Part shown: positions 1 through 8,267 of the stretch, one piece after another | Layout of the letters: every line of letters begins with the position of its first letter | How positions within the stretch are numbered: the first letter of the stretch is position 1 | DNA from: JANNBN01 sp963763885 | GTDB taxonomy: Bacteria > Actinomycetota > Acidimicrobiia > Acidimicrobiales > JANYDT01 | Assembly (NCBI GenBank): GCA_963763885.1 | Contig: CAVXQD010000002.1 | Coordinates: forward strand, 1 to 64,000 | DNA length: 64,000 nt | Direction: 5' to 3' | The notes under the pieces: generated by a model | Seen by the model: the letters and a program-made list of their open reading frames with translations, nothing else | Databases searched by the model: none | Told to the model about the DNA's origin: nothing | Translations under genes and position numbers: made by a program

Positions 1-50
1 TTGAGGATTGAGTAGTTTTCGTCCGTCCAGTATCGGCTAGTCCGTCTGGT

Positions 51-70
51 CATCCCTACGACCATCCCTA
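51..70. other. Paired CATCCCTA motifs, probable integrase arm sites (left)
   Basis: Two direct copies of CATCCCTA start 12 bp apart (51 and 63), immediately before the integrase start. The same pair with the same 12-bp spacing recurs at 5751 and 5763 at the far side of the element, and an eroded version lies at 4074. Integrase arm-type sites commonly occur as short direct repeats near both element ends, so this is a likely recombinase-binding region. The role is inferred. Confidence 0.5.
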
Positions 71-1188
71 GTGTCACACCCCGTCTCTAAGCTTTCGGGT
101 GTGGCGACGATTCGCGAGCGCAAGCCGGGTGTATTGGAGGTGCGCGCCTTCACCGGGCGTTCTGGTTCGGGCGCGCCCACGCAGGTTTCGCGAACCGTTC
201 ACGGCACCAAGAAGGATGCGCTTCGTGCCGCTGCCGAGTTGACGGTTGCTCCGGTGGGGCGTGCCGCTGGGCGTTCGGTGTCGGACGTGTTGGATGCGTG
301 GGTGATCGCAAGCTCGATCACATGGGCTGCCGGCGTCATGTCGTGATCAGTGGTCACGGGTGGCGCGGATCAACGGAGATCGGATTGCGCTGTTGTCGGT
401 GGCGCGGCTCACGATAGAGGATGTTGAGCGATGGCATGCGCGCTTACGAGATGAAGGTCTGGCTGACGTCTCGATCCGGAACATTCACGGCGTGTTGCGT
501 GCGGCGTTGACGCAAGCCGTTCGGTGGGGCTGGTTCACACGCAATGTTGCGTCGTTGGCGGAGCTTTCGTCTCGAAAGGTCGCGGCTCGTGGCGTCATGA
601 GCGCTTCCGAGATTCGCTCCGTGATTGCTGCTGGCGATGCGATCGGTTCTGAGGTCGGGTTGATGCTGCGGATCGCTGCGGTGACGGGTGCGCGTCGCTC
701 GGAGTTGGCTGCGTTGCAATGGACGGACGTGACGGACGGTGTATTGACGATTGACTCGGCGATTGAGATTGATCGCCGGCGTGAGAATGTTGCGTTGGCT
801 GATGCGCCGACGAAGACGGCGAATCAGCGTCGCTTAACCCTTGATGCGGCGACGCTTTTGATAGTTGAGCGGGAGCAGGCGGAGCGTGAGGAGTTCGGCC
901 CATGGATGTTCACGATCGGAGACTCGCCGCCGAATCCTGATCGCATTGGCTACTGGTGGCGACTCGCTCGTGAGAAGTCGGGCATCAACGTGAAGTGGCG
1001 CTTGCACGATCTTGCGCCACTGGTCAGCGTCGGCCGCCATCGCCGCAGGACACGACATCAAGACGGTCGCCGATCGTCTCGGCCATGCGAACGCAGCGAT
1101 GACGTTGCGTGTGTATGCCCACGCGTTCGCAGCGTCGGATCGAGCCGTGGCTGATTCGGTTGGCGCGCTGTTGGAAAGTGACGAATGA
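71..1188 (+). pseudogene. Tyrosine recombinase / phage-type integrase, frameshifted
   Basis: The reading frame is integrase-like throughout but broken by two single-base shifts. The N-terminal part (71 to about 326) carries an arm-binding-like segment. The middle (about 330 to 1012) has the core-binding helix region (DVERWHARL...GVLRAALTQAVRWGW) and the first half of the catalytic domain with TGARRSELAALQW, containing the first catalytic Arg. The last part (about 1013 to 1188) supplies HDLRHWSASAAIAAG and LGHANAAMTLRVYAHAF, with the His-x-x-Arg, the second His and the Tyr nucleophile. All catalytic motifs are therefore present across three frames. Either the gene decayed recently or the assembly has base errors. 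Its stop overlaps the next start (ATGA). It once mobilised the element that occupies 1 to about 5900. Confidence 0.85.
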
Positions 1189-1729
1189 GTAAGCGAAGGT
1201 TTCTTCCAACGGATGCGTTCGTCGACGAGTCGATCCGGGCCGGCGGTACTTGATGGGTTGCGTGTTAGTGGAAGCGAAACGACTGCCCGATGTGCGTAGG
1301 GCGGTGGAGGAGTTGGCGGTGGATGGAAACAGGATTCATTTTCACAACGAGTCCAAGCGACGACGTCAGCTGATCCTGGAAGCGTTCGTTGAGCTACCGC
1401 TGAAGGTCGACATCGTTATTTGTCAGCGAAGCCACGGCGTGTCGGAATTCGATGCCCGAAACGCTTGTTTGAAGTCCATCGTTGAGCGCCTCCAAGCCGA
1501 CGAGGTACCACGCCTGACGTTGGAGAGCCGAGACGATGACAGCGATGACGTGCGGACGATCTCAAGGACCAGATCTGCCAGCCCTTCGTTGGTGTTCGAG
1601 CATCGTTCAGGCGAGCAAGACCCGCTGTTGTGGGTAGCTGACGGCCTTACCTGGGCTGCGGGAGCTGGGAACCATTGGCGTGAGCTCATCGGCGCGGTGT
1701 TGCGGGAGGAACGGCAAACAGGGCCGTAA
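1185..1729 (+). pseudogene. DUF3800-like protein, frameshifted near 1245
   Basis: A short frame from ATG 1185 encodes MSKRRFLPTDAFVDESIRAG and stops at a TGA. Shifting by one base gives RYLMGCVLVEAKRLPDVRRAVEEL, which continues to 1729. The joined product of about 180 residues looks like the DUF3800 group: an N-terminal FVDES acidic motif, a central IHFHNESKRRRQLI stretch and a later acidic region. These proteins are often carried by mobile elements and are predicted to have an RNase H-like fold. The assignment is from remembered motif order and is not certain. It overlaps the integrase stop and shares its frameshift habit. Confidence 0.5.
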
Positions 1730-1740
1730 CGCGCAAAACG

Positions 1741-1948
1741 GGCACCCCAACCTCCGGCTGGCCACCCGCTCCACTTCCTCCGATGCTTACCGGAGACCTC
1801 TCTAGTATGCCGTGCCCGTATGACAACGGCAACCAAATTGCGACCTGGGTCCAAAAGCGCAGACCCGGCACCCCTGCCAAAGGGCGGGCCACCGGGTCCA
1901 CTTCCGCCGATGCTGACCGGAGGCCCGAGAGAGGTTGCCGTGCCCGGC
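1741..1948. repeat. Two diverged direct repeats of about 80 bp
   Basis: Copy 1 (1741-1820) and copy 2 (1867-1948) are offset by 126 bp. Both begin GGCACCCC, share CCACTTCC-CCGATGCT-ACCGGAG in the middle and end near CCGTGCCCG. Each copy contains short inverted arms, CTCCGG/CCGGAG in copy 1 and CGGGCC/GGCCCG in copy 2. They fill the 390-bp gap between the DUF3800-like gene and the excisionase-like gene; nothing coding is convincing there. They could be protein-binding or structured RNA sites of the element. Confidence 0.6.
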
Positions 1949-2120
1949 AATATCGATGCAAATGAATAATCACACTACGGATAAAGGTTGATGCAGAACC
2001 GCAAGAAAAGTAGACACACTGGGAGGTAGCTGCGCCACCTCCGTTTCGTCCGGGTCGTCCGGCCAATCACAACCATTTCGAGTTCTTCGTTGCGCTCGCC
2101 GCCGTTCGACTGCGAATGGT

Positions 2121-2426
2121 GTGTTCATGGGAACACACACCGGACAGATCATGATCGACTTCATTCCGCAGGAACCGGACGAGCCAGAGCTGACAGCCGA
2201 CGAGATGGAGGCGGCAACGATCAGCAAACCAATGTCGGCCACGATGTCGGTCACCGAAGCGGCTCGTGTGCTTGGCATCTCTCGCACGACAGCCTACGAA
2301 GCGGTGCGAGATGGCTCACTTCGGTCGATCCGTCTTCGCAGACGAATCGTGGTACCACGAGCGTGGGTGATCGACGTACTCAACGGACGAACCTGGCCGG
2401 AAGCCAACCGTAAGCGCGCTGACTAG
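2121..2426 (+). CDS. Excisionase-like helix-turn-helix protein
   Basis: A small protein of up to 101 residues. The second half is a MerR/excisionase-type winged HTH: MSVTEAARVLGISRTTAYEAVRDGSLRSIRL followed by RRIVVPRAWVIDVL, the classic 'pick this helix, then use this residue pair' layout of Xis and DNA-binding excisionase-family proteins. The N-terminal 40 residues are acidic and non-conserved. Starts are possible at GTG 2121, ATG 2127 and ATG 2151; no strong ribosome-binding site decides between them. It lies 0.9 kb behind the integrase, as expected for a recombination directionality or regulatory factor of the same element. Confidence 0.75.
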   Translation: MFMGTHTGQIMIDFIPQEPDEPELTADEMEAATISKPMSATMSVTEAARVLGISRTTAYEAVRDGSLRSIRLRRRIVVPRAWVIDVLNGRTWPEANRKRAD

Positions 2427-2756
2427 GCGGACGAATCGGAGGTTCCACCGGAAGCTCCCAGTGTGTCTACCCTGCCTGCGGTTTCGAACGACCTATGTAT
2501 GCATTGCTTCTTTCTCGGCGATTGCACCAGACGAAACGCAGTCCACCAAGGCCCTTGGCCGAGTTTGAGCAATCAGCAAGCGAGGCGAGCGACCTTGGCG
2601 CGTTGGTGATCGCGAGATAGGAAGCGTTGTCAACAAGGAATCGGTGCCTATAGCGCTCAACTTGCGGGCCAACGAATCGCAAGACGTTTCGGCAGTTCGG
2701 GCCTATCAAATCAACTTGGACGGCCGATCACTGGAGATGAACGCTAATGACACGAA
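2427..2756. other. Intergenic stretch, nothing recognised
   Basis: A 330-bp gap between the excisionase-like gene and the membrane nucleotidase gene. I see no gene with family similarity, no clear hairpin and no repeat. A minus-strand open frame (2467-2709) has no recognisable features. The promoter of the downstream gene is presumably here but I cannot place it. Confidence 0.4.
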
Positions 2757-4034
2757 GTGACCGCAGCGTCGACGCACAACTATTGTCCTGGGGATGAATG
2801 TCAACCGGTGGATAGTCGAATGACTGACTCAGACGTTAGAGTTTCCGACCAGCTCGTGCGGCTCGTTCAGGTGATTTTTGCCTTTGTCTTGGCTCAGAGC
2901 ATCGGGCGCTACGACGAAGTGATTTTGCGCCCGCTTGCAGTAGGACACCAGCTCCAGTTTTTTGGATTGCTAAGCGTCTATGTAACAGCGGTGCTTAGTT
3001 GGATCGACTGGCACGTAACGATGGTTATCAGACCGTACGACTTCAACCCGAGAACCGGGCGACGATTCGTTGAGCAGTGTCGTTTGTTTAGCGACCTGTT
3101 CATCGTTTCTGTGTACGCTTACATGCTCCTCAGCGTTTCTGAGCTTCCGACTAGTAGTTCCTTTTTTCTCGGCGGATACTTCGCCATTTTTGTTGGATAC
3201 CTGATTTCGGGGCTGCTCAGACGCTATAGCTACGGCAAGGTGGCGAGTCGCCTGACACCGATCCTAATCTTTGCCGTTGCATATGCCGCGTTATGGCTTA
3301 CGTACCTGTATCTGCATAACCGGAAAGGCCATGGCTGGATCAACAAAGGATTCAGACTTGACTGGATCTGTTTGATCACAGGTATCGGTTTGATGGTTGC
3401 ATATCGACTCGTGCGGCAACGCCTGCGAATGAATCGGGACAAGCGAAAAGCAAAAGGGTTGACGATCGGCATAGACGTCGACGGAGTCCTCGCAAATCAG
3501 ATTTCTGGCGTACTTCCTCGTATCCAACGCCGGCATGGGATCCGTCTCAAGTATGAGGACGTAAACGACTGGAGGCTGCCAATCCGAACGACAGATATCG
3601 CTAAGGAGATTGAAGAAGCAATGGGTGACTCCTCGTATGTCCTCGGGATGCCTGTCCACGACGGAGCGAAGACTGTGCTCGATTTGCTTTACCGCTCGCA
3701 CACTATCCGTGTAATTACCGCTCGACCCTCCGAGGCGCAAAAGTGGACTCAGTCATGGATTGACAAGAATGCACTTTCAATCGACGGTCTTGCCTCGGTG
3801 AAAGAAAAGGGGAAAAGTGTATTTGCCACAGATATGCTCGTGGATGACTACTTAGGCAACGTAGAGGAGTACCTATCATCGACCAACGGTACCGCAGTAC
3901 TCGTTGACCAGCCATGGAACCGCGAACGAGATCGTTTGAAGGGTGCGATAGATAGTGGACGGGTTTTCGTGATTAGTTCGCTCCGTGAACTCCCGGACAT
4001 TGTTAAGCGCGTCCACGAATCTCGAGGTGACTAG
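2757..4034 (+). CDS. Membrane protein fused to a 5'(3')-deoxyribonucleotidase-like HAD domain
   Basis: 425 residues if started at GTG 2757; a later ATG (MTDSDVRVSDQLV) just before the first membrane helix is also plausible. Residues about 25-225 contain six hydrophobic segments, for example LVQVIFAFVLAQSI, FFGLLSVYVTAVLSW and LTPILIFAVAYAALWL. After a basic linker (RQRLRMNRDKRKAKG) comes a HAD domain: TIGIDVDGVLANQ holds the DxD nucleophile motif, VITARPSE the second motif, and FATDMLVDDYLGNVEEY the acidic metal motif. This order matches the NT5C family, which removes phosphate from deoxynucleotides. I know of no common fusion like this. GC is visibly lower than in the neighbours, fitting horizontal transfer. 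The catalytic domain should be cytoplasmic. The biological role is unknown; nucleotide depletion in phage defence is a possibility only. Confidence 0.75.
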   Translation: MTAASTHNYCPGDECQPVDSRMTDSDVRVSDQLVRLVQVIFAFVLAQSIGRYDEVILRPLAVGHQLQFFGLLSVYVTAVLSWIDWHVTMVIRPYDFNPRTGRRFVEQCRLFSDLFIVSVYAYMLLSVSELPTSSSFFLGGYFAIFVGYLISGLLRRYSYGKVASRLTPILIFAVAYAALWLTYLYLHNRKGHGWINKGFRLDWICLITGIGLMVAYRLVRQRLRMNRDKRKAKGLTIGIDVDGVLANQISGVLPRIQRRHGIRLKYEDVNDWRLPIRTTDIAKEIEEAMGDSSYVLGMPVHDGAKTVLDLLYRSHTIRVITARPSEAQKWTQSWIDKNALSIDGLASVKEKGKSVFATDMLVDDYLGNVEEYLSSTNGTAVLVDQPWNRERDRLKGAIDSGRVFVISSLRELPDIVKRVHESRGD

Positions 4035-4048
4035 TGAGTCCTGGAGTC

Positions 4049-4215
4049 GGCGTTCGAAAATCGGCTCAAAGATCATCCCTACTTTCACTCAGGACTCGGC
4101 GAGTCATCCGAAATAGGAGGGGCGCCTGAACGAACAAGCGCGCCAGACTCAACCGTCTGATACTACGCGAACGTATCAAAAGTAGCTAAGTGATTCTTTG
4201 AGGGAACGGTCGACT
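4049..4215. repeat. Att-like direct repeat, copy A (eroded)
   Basis: About 160 bp that align with 5725-5890. The best-conserved part is TTCGAA-ATCGG-TC-AAGATCATCCCTACTTT, and similarity continues to ATTCTTTGAGGGAACG, which matches the start of the acyl-CoA dehydrogenase fragment (ATTTTCGAAGGGACG) in copy B with small indels. It sits in the 441-bp gap 4035-4475, which holds no gene I can support. It looks like an old attachment site inside the element. Confidence 0.6.
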
Positions 4216-4475
4216 CGCATCACGATTAGTTGTCGTTTAGGCGTAGTCAACCGTTATCGAATCGCCCGCTTGCGGCAGCGCTGCTCACGTTCGCGAGTTT
4301 CTAACGATGGCATGAGCGCTTAGGTGGGCGTGAGTTTCGATTTGAAACTTCCACGGGATGGCAGGGCTCCATTGAGGCGGCTGGTTTGATGGAGTGGAAT
4401 CTTGAGCAACAGTCCGCGCGGTGTCCTGCAGGCAAAGGAATGATTGGTTCGGATGCCGGCGCATAGACTCGACCT

Positions 4476-5678
4476 ATGAAGGCGCTAAGGAGTGGCTCGA
4501 CGGAACGGGGTGGACTCGGCATTGTCAGGGCAGCCTTCGAGAAGATCGAGTTTGCTTTCCGCGAACAACCGGTTGATTTCGGCATTGACGCTACAGCGGA
4601 ACTTCTTGTGGACGATGAGGCCACAGGTCGATGGATCTCGATCCAGATTAAGTCAGGCGAAAGCTACCTTAGCGAGATCGCCGCCAACGGTGAGTTCGTT
4701 TTCCGAGTCGACGACGCTCACGTTAACTATTGGCGCGAGCACATGCTGCCCGTAATCGTGTGCCTGTGCGATGTTGAAAAGCAGGTCGTCTACTGGCAGG
4801 AAGTCTCCGAGTCGACCCTGATATCAACGGGCACTGCTTGGAAAATCCTTGTCCCCCAGTCGCAGACGATCGACTTGTGTCGGACAGAACTGATCGAAAG
4901 AGCGACTCCGGTTGTTGCAACCGAGCGTTGCACGGTGATTGGACCGGACGACGTGTCGCATGGTGGCGCAAAGCGATACAGGTTCGATGTGATTCTCAAC
5001 GGAACAGCGACTCGGTCCGAAGTCGCATCCATCGTTCGTCAAGTAACTGCTTTTGGAATCAAGCGCCGATACAATCGGAGCAAGACGGCTGAGCGCCGCT
5101 GGGGCGATTCTGCGGCGCATGTGGTTTGGGTGTTCGTAGCGCCTTCTGCGGTTGATCAGGCTCGAGGCAATTACGTGTGCAGCAGCGAATGGATCGACGC
5201 CGACCTAGAACCCGAAGCTCGCCCAGTTCGCCGAGAGGGCGTTGACATTGGAAACGGCATCGTTCTCCGGTGGAACGATGCGTATGCCCATGTGGGATTG
5301 GTGCTCAAGGAAGCGACAGTCAACAAGGAGGTCTTCGTGGTGCTGGCCGACTCGACCCTCAGCGAGCTCCGTCGAGGGCTCGACGAGTTCGGGCACTCTT
5401 GGGACGAGTCCGTCCGTACCGGTTTCGACGAAACCTTGGATGTCTTCGCCGAAGCGGATGCGAGATTTCGAAGTGTTGTGGCACCCTTTGAGTGTGAGCG
5501 GCTAAGCCAGGTGCTCGATGGGCTTATCTCGCATGTCTCCAACCTGGTCCTCTACTTCCGTACTCCCGAGTTTCAAAAGCGTTCGCCAGAAGACCGTCGT
5601 TTCTTGGTGAACACGAGTCTTGCAGCGGCGCGTTCGGCCGCTGCGAAGGTGAGTTACGAACTGGAGATTGTTCGTTAA
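4476..5678 (+). CDS. DUF4365 domain protein, putative PD-(D/E)XK nuclease-like
   Basis: 400 residues. Residues about 10-140 match the DUF4365 pattern: an N-terminal RGGLGIVRAAFEKIEF helix, PVDFGIDATAEL, then TGRWISIQIKSGESYLSE, and HVNYWREHMLPVIVCLCD followed by VVYWQEV. The D...E...QIK arrangement resembles a PD-(D/E)XK nuclease core. The remaining 250 residues (from about 150) are not recognised; they contain mixed alpha/beta segments and a C-terminal helical stretch. DUF4365 proteins recur in mobile islands and near restriction or defence genes. The gene stands alone, bracketed by the two att-like repeats at 4049-4215 and 5725-5890, so it may be a separately acquired cargo module. Substrate and partner are unknown. 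Confidence 0.75.
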   Translation: MKALRSGSTERGGLGIVRAAFEKIEFAFREQPVDFGIDATAELLVDDEATGRWISIQIKSGESYLSEIAANGEFVFRVDDAHVNYWREHMLPVIVCLCDVEKQVVYWQEVSESTLISTGTAWKILVPQSQTIDLCRTELIERATPVVATERCTVIGPDDVSHGGAKRYRFDVILNGTATRSEVASIVRQVTAFGIKRRYNRSKTAERRWGDSAAHVVWVFVAPSAVDQARGNYVCSSEWIDADLEPEARPVRREGVDIGNGIVLRWNDAYAHVGLVLKEATVNKEVFVVLADSTLSELRRGLDEFGHSWDESVRTGFDETLDVFAEADARFRSVVAPFECERLSQVLDGLISHVSNLVLYFRTPEFQKRSPEDRRFLVNTSLAAARSAAAKVSYELEIVR

Positions 5679-5724
5679 GGCCGACCTCGGTGAGTGGGCA
5701 GTCTAAAGACTTAGACGTCGTGCT

Positions 5725-5890
5725 GACGTTTCGAAGATCGGTTCGAAGATCATCCCTACTTTCATCCCTACAACTGGGCGAAACCACCCGAAACGAGGCG
5801 GACCGCCGGACGCGAGAACGCACCAAACTCAACGTCCCAGTACTAAGCGGACGTACCGAAAACAGCCACACGATTTTCGAAGGGACGTCG
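5725..5890. repeat. Att-like direct repeat, copy B, with paired CATCCCTA motifs
   Basis: Partner of copy A at 4049-4215. It contains CATCCCTA at 5751 and 5763, the same 12-bp spacing as at 51/63 in front of the integrase. Its right end runs into the reading frame of the acyl-CoA dehydrogenase fragment at 5867-5944. This is the expected appearance of an element/chromosome junction (attR). Confidence 0.6.
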
Positions 5891-5944
5891 GAGATCCAGC
5901 AGCTGGTTATCTCTCGGGCCATATCTGGCTTGCGCATCGAGTAG
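5867..5944 (+). pseudogene. 3' tip of an acyl-CoA dehydrogenase gene
   Basis: The last 25 codons read HTIFEGTSEIQQLVISRAIS and end in GLRIE then TAG. IFEGTSEIQ-LVI-R is the diagnostic C-terminal end of acyl-CoA dehydrogenases, where the Glu-Gly-Thr loop contacts FAD. No other part of such a gene lies upstream in this window, so this is the disconnected 3' end of a gene used as the integration target. The 5' part should lie to the left of position 1. The open frame extending back to 5690 is element DNA and not dehydrogenase. Confidence 0.7.
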
Positions 5945-6321
5945 TTCGTGGAGATGGGTCGGGAGTGGCGGGCATGTCCCCTCCGTGGCTCCCTCCCGCA
6001 TCGAGTCTGCGCAACACACAACGAGCATTTTCGGGTTCAGTTTGCCTTCGGAGAGGGTTTGCGTGTTGCGTGTTGCCGTTTGCGTGTTGCAGGGGCCCGA
6101 AGCCCGTTCACTCGACAACCTAGATTTCGCTACCCGCTAGGGACGAACTACTTGGCGCGCCGAGGTGACGGCGTGGCTGTCATCTGACATCCGTCATGAA
6201 ACCGTTCAACAAGGCGGTTTAGTGACGGATGACGGTCGTTTTCTTCGAGAGGCGGCTAGCCGTTGGCGTCGGGCAGCAGCGAGCGCAGTTGTGCATCGCC
6301 GACAGATGCGGCTGATTCTCC
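5945..6321. other. Intergenic region with short tandem repeats
   Basis: A 377-bp gap after the element junction. It has GCGTGTTGC-type tandem repeats (6059-6090), complementary to GCAACACAC at 6011-6020, so the stretch could fold. The 42-bp hairpin listed separately is at 6189-6230. No gene is supported. Confidence 0.5.
6189..6230. repeat. 42-bp hairpin element, copy 1
   Basis: Begins ATCCGTCA and ends TGACGGAT, with inner arms AAACCG and CGGTTT, giving a 16-bp arm with two mismatches around a 10-base loop. It is followed by GTCGTTTTCT, so it could also end transcription. A second copy of identical length is at 9904-9945. No other copy is seen in the window. Confidence 0.65.
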
Positions 6322-7164
6322 GTGGCCACCGACGCAGGCACAAAGTTCACCGACCCATGTCCGAAAATGGAGCGCCCGATGTGGACTGTTGATGCGACGA
6401 TGTTGGACATGGCGACCTCGGACCATCTCTCCGTTCCAGACGCGCATCTCTTGCCGTGGGTTGCAACCAACTACGACCGGGCCGTGGCGGATCGATTCAG
6501 CGCTGATGTCGTCGGTCCGGCTGTTGATGTGTTGGCGGGTTTCGCTGGCGACGGCACTGCCGTGGAGTTTGCCGTGGGAACCGGGCGAATCGCTCTGCCT
6601 CTGGCGGCCACCGGAACGACGGTTTACGGCATCGACTTCTCCGAAGCGATGCTGGCCGAGCTTCGCAAGAAGGATGGTTTCGAAAGGATCAATCTCACCA
6701 CTGGCGATATGACCGAGACCCGGGTTTGCGACGATGCATCGCTCGTCTACTTGGTGTTCAACACAATCGGAAACCTCCGCACCCAACAGCAGCAGGTTGC
6801 CTGCTTCCGTAACGCGGCAGCTCACCTGCGTCCCGGCGGGCGATTCGTGATTGAGAACAACGTGCCCAACCTCCACGGTCTCTCAGCGGGCGAAACTATC
6901 CGCCCATACGATGTTTCTCCGGAGCATCTGGGGTTCGACGAATACGCAGACCGGGTGAATCAGATCCTGGTTTCGCACCACTACTTCATCACTGGTGATC
7001 GCGTCCGAACACTGGCGGGGGCGTTCCGTTACGTGTGGCCCTCCGAGCTTGATCTCATGGCCCAGCTGGCGGGATTGACGTTCGAGTCCCGCTGGGCGGA
7101 CTGGCATCGGAATGCGTTCACCGACGACTCCAAGTCCCACGTGTCGGTATGGCGCAAACCATGA
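6322..7164 (+). CDS. Class I SAM-dependent methyltransferase
   Basis: 280 residues from ATG 6322; ATG 6370, 6379 or 6412 are alternatives, the last placing the protein start at MATSDHLSVPDAHLLP. The Rossmann methyltransferase core is clear: VEFAVGTGRIALPLA (motif I, SAM-binding glycine loop), VYGIDFSEAMLAELRKK (motif II acidic residue), LTTGDMTET, LVYLVFNTIGNL (motif IV) and LRPGGRFVIEN (post-motif). The substrate cannot be told. It is monocistronic, sits after hairpin copy 1 and converges with the WYL regulator gene. Confidence 0.8.
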   Translation: MATDAGTKFTDPCPKMERPMWTVDATMLDMATSDHLSVPDAHLLPWVATNYDRAVADRFSADVVGPAVDVLAGFAGDGTAVEFAVGTGRIALPLAATGTTVYGIDFSEAMLAELRKKDGFERINLTTGDMTETRVCDDASLVYLVFNTIGNLRTQQQQVACFRNAAAHLRPGGRFVIENNVPNLHGLSAGETIRPYDVSPEHLGFDEYADRVNQILVSHHYFITGDRVRTLAGAFRYVWPSELDLMAQLAGLTFESRWADWHRNAFTDDSKSHVSVWRKP

Positions 7165-7212
7165 CGGCTGGGCCCGAATGGCGTCTGTAACAACGCGGGC
7201 GCATCTCGGCTT

Positions 7213-8259
7213 TCAAGCCTGACGAACGGTCGCTCCGCGGCGGCTTCTGACGTCCGACGGTGGTGTCGTCGAAACGAGCACAGCGAGACGCTCACTTCGT
7301 TTGGCGAGGTGTGCTTCAAGTTCTGGGCTGACGATGGTCACGGGAAGATCGAGCTGCAACACGGCGAGCATCGCCCAGTCCAGGTTGTCGACGGTCATTT
7401 GCACCCGGGTTCGGTTGGCGGACTCTGCAACCACCTTGGCCCCGTGGTGAAGCCGTGAAACAACCTCGCGCTCTGTGGCGTGCACCACGAACTGAACAAC
7501 ATGCTCGGGTCGTAACTCACGCATCCGGGCTTCGACGTACCCTGCGATGTCGTCGGAAGGTAAGCGGCGCGGGTGAAAGGAGTGGCGGGTGCAGAAAGGC
7601 TGGGAGATTCGGTCGACCCGAAAGGTGCGCCAGTCCGACCGGTGCAGATCGAAGGCCAGCAGATACCACCGACGCCCGCGCTGCACCAGCCGATACGGTT
7701 CCACCTCGCGTTGCGATGCTTCGTCCGGTGTGTCCGTGAGGCCGGCGGTGTCTTCACGGCCAGCGACGGGCCGCCGGTATGCGAATCGAAGTACCACCTG
7801 ATCCCGGCAGCCAAGCGCCGTCGTTCCAAGAACATCGGCAGCTGGTTGATCGGCTGAGTACCGCGGCCCCGGACCCTCGGTGACGTGGGTCATGAGGTCG
7901 ATTTGGTTGCGGACCGCTGCTGGAAGAGTTGCGACCAATTTCGCAAGCGCGCGTAGCGATGCTTCAGCGGTAGCCGGATCGGAACCAGTGGCTACGTCGC
8001 GTAGTCCGATTGCTAGAGCGACGGCCTCCTCGTGGCTGAAGGTCATCGGAACGAGTCGAGTTCCGACGGTCATCTGATAGCCACCGTCGACGCCACGGAC
8101 GGAGTCGACTGCATAGCCAAGATTGCGAAGCCGGTCGACGTCTCGACGCAACGTCCGGTCCGAAACCCCCAGGCGCTCTGCAAGTTCCGGACCATGCCAA
8201 TAGTTCTGCATTTGGAGCAGAGAGAGCAGCTGCAGTGTGCGGCTGCTGGTGTTCGCCAT
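7213..8259 (-). CDS. YafY-type regulator with HTH and WYL domains
   Basis: 348 residues. The N-terminal 60 residues are a DeoR-like winged helix (RTLQLLSLLQ...LAERLGVSDRTLRRDVDRLRNLGYAVDS). Residues about 140-220 form the WYL domain, with VLRFAYRRPV, EVEPYRLVQRGRRWYLLAFDLHRSDWRTFRVDRI as sequence landmarks. A C-terminal ligand-binding extension follows. WYL regulators sense small ligands or nucleic acids and control neighbouring genes. It is encoded 8 bp downstream of the ABC permease gene on the same strand, so it probably controls this exporter operon. The ligand is unknown. Confidence 0.88.
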   Translation of the reverse strand: MANTSSRTLQLLSLLQMQNYWHGPELAERLGVSDRTLRRDVDRLRNLGYAVDSVRGVDGGYQMTVGTRLVPMTFSHEEAVALAIGLRDVATGSDPATAEASLRALAKLVATLPAAVRNQIDLMTHVTEGPGPRYSADQPAADVLGTTALGCRDQVVLRFAYRRPVAGREDTAGLTDTPDEASQREVEPYRLVQRGRRWYLLAFDLHRSDWRTFRVDRISQPFCTRHSFHPRRLPSDDIAGYVEARMRELRPEHVVQFVVHATEREVVSRLHHGAKVVAESANRTRVQMTVDNLDWAMLAVLQLDLPVTIVSPELEAHLAKRSERLAVLVSTTPPSDVRSRRGATVRQA

Positions 8260-8267
8260 GGCCGTGA

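Noticed and set aside
1741..1948. Two short repeats considered as a minimal CRISPR
   Set aside because: Only two diverged copies with no cas genes; inverted arms differ between copies.
2467..2709. 80-codon minus-strand open frame in the 330-bp gap
   Set aside because: No ribosome-binding site, no recognised motif, and length expected by chance at this GC.
5690..5866. The open frame leading into the acyl-CoA dehydrogenase tip as one gene
   Set aside because: Upstream codons do not resemble a dehydrogenase, and the sequence is the att-like repeat. Only the last 25 codons are dehydrogenase.
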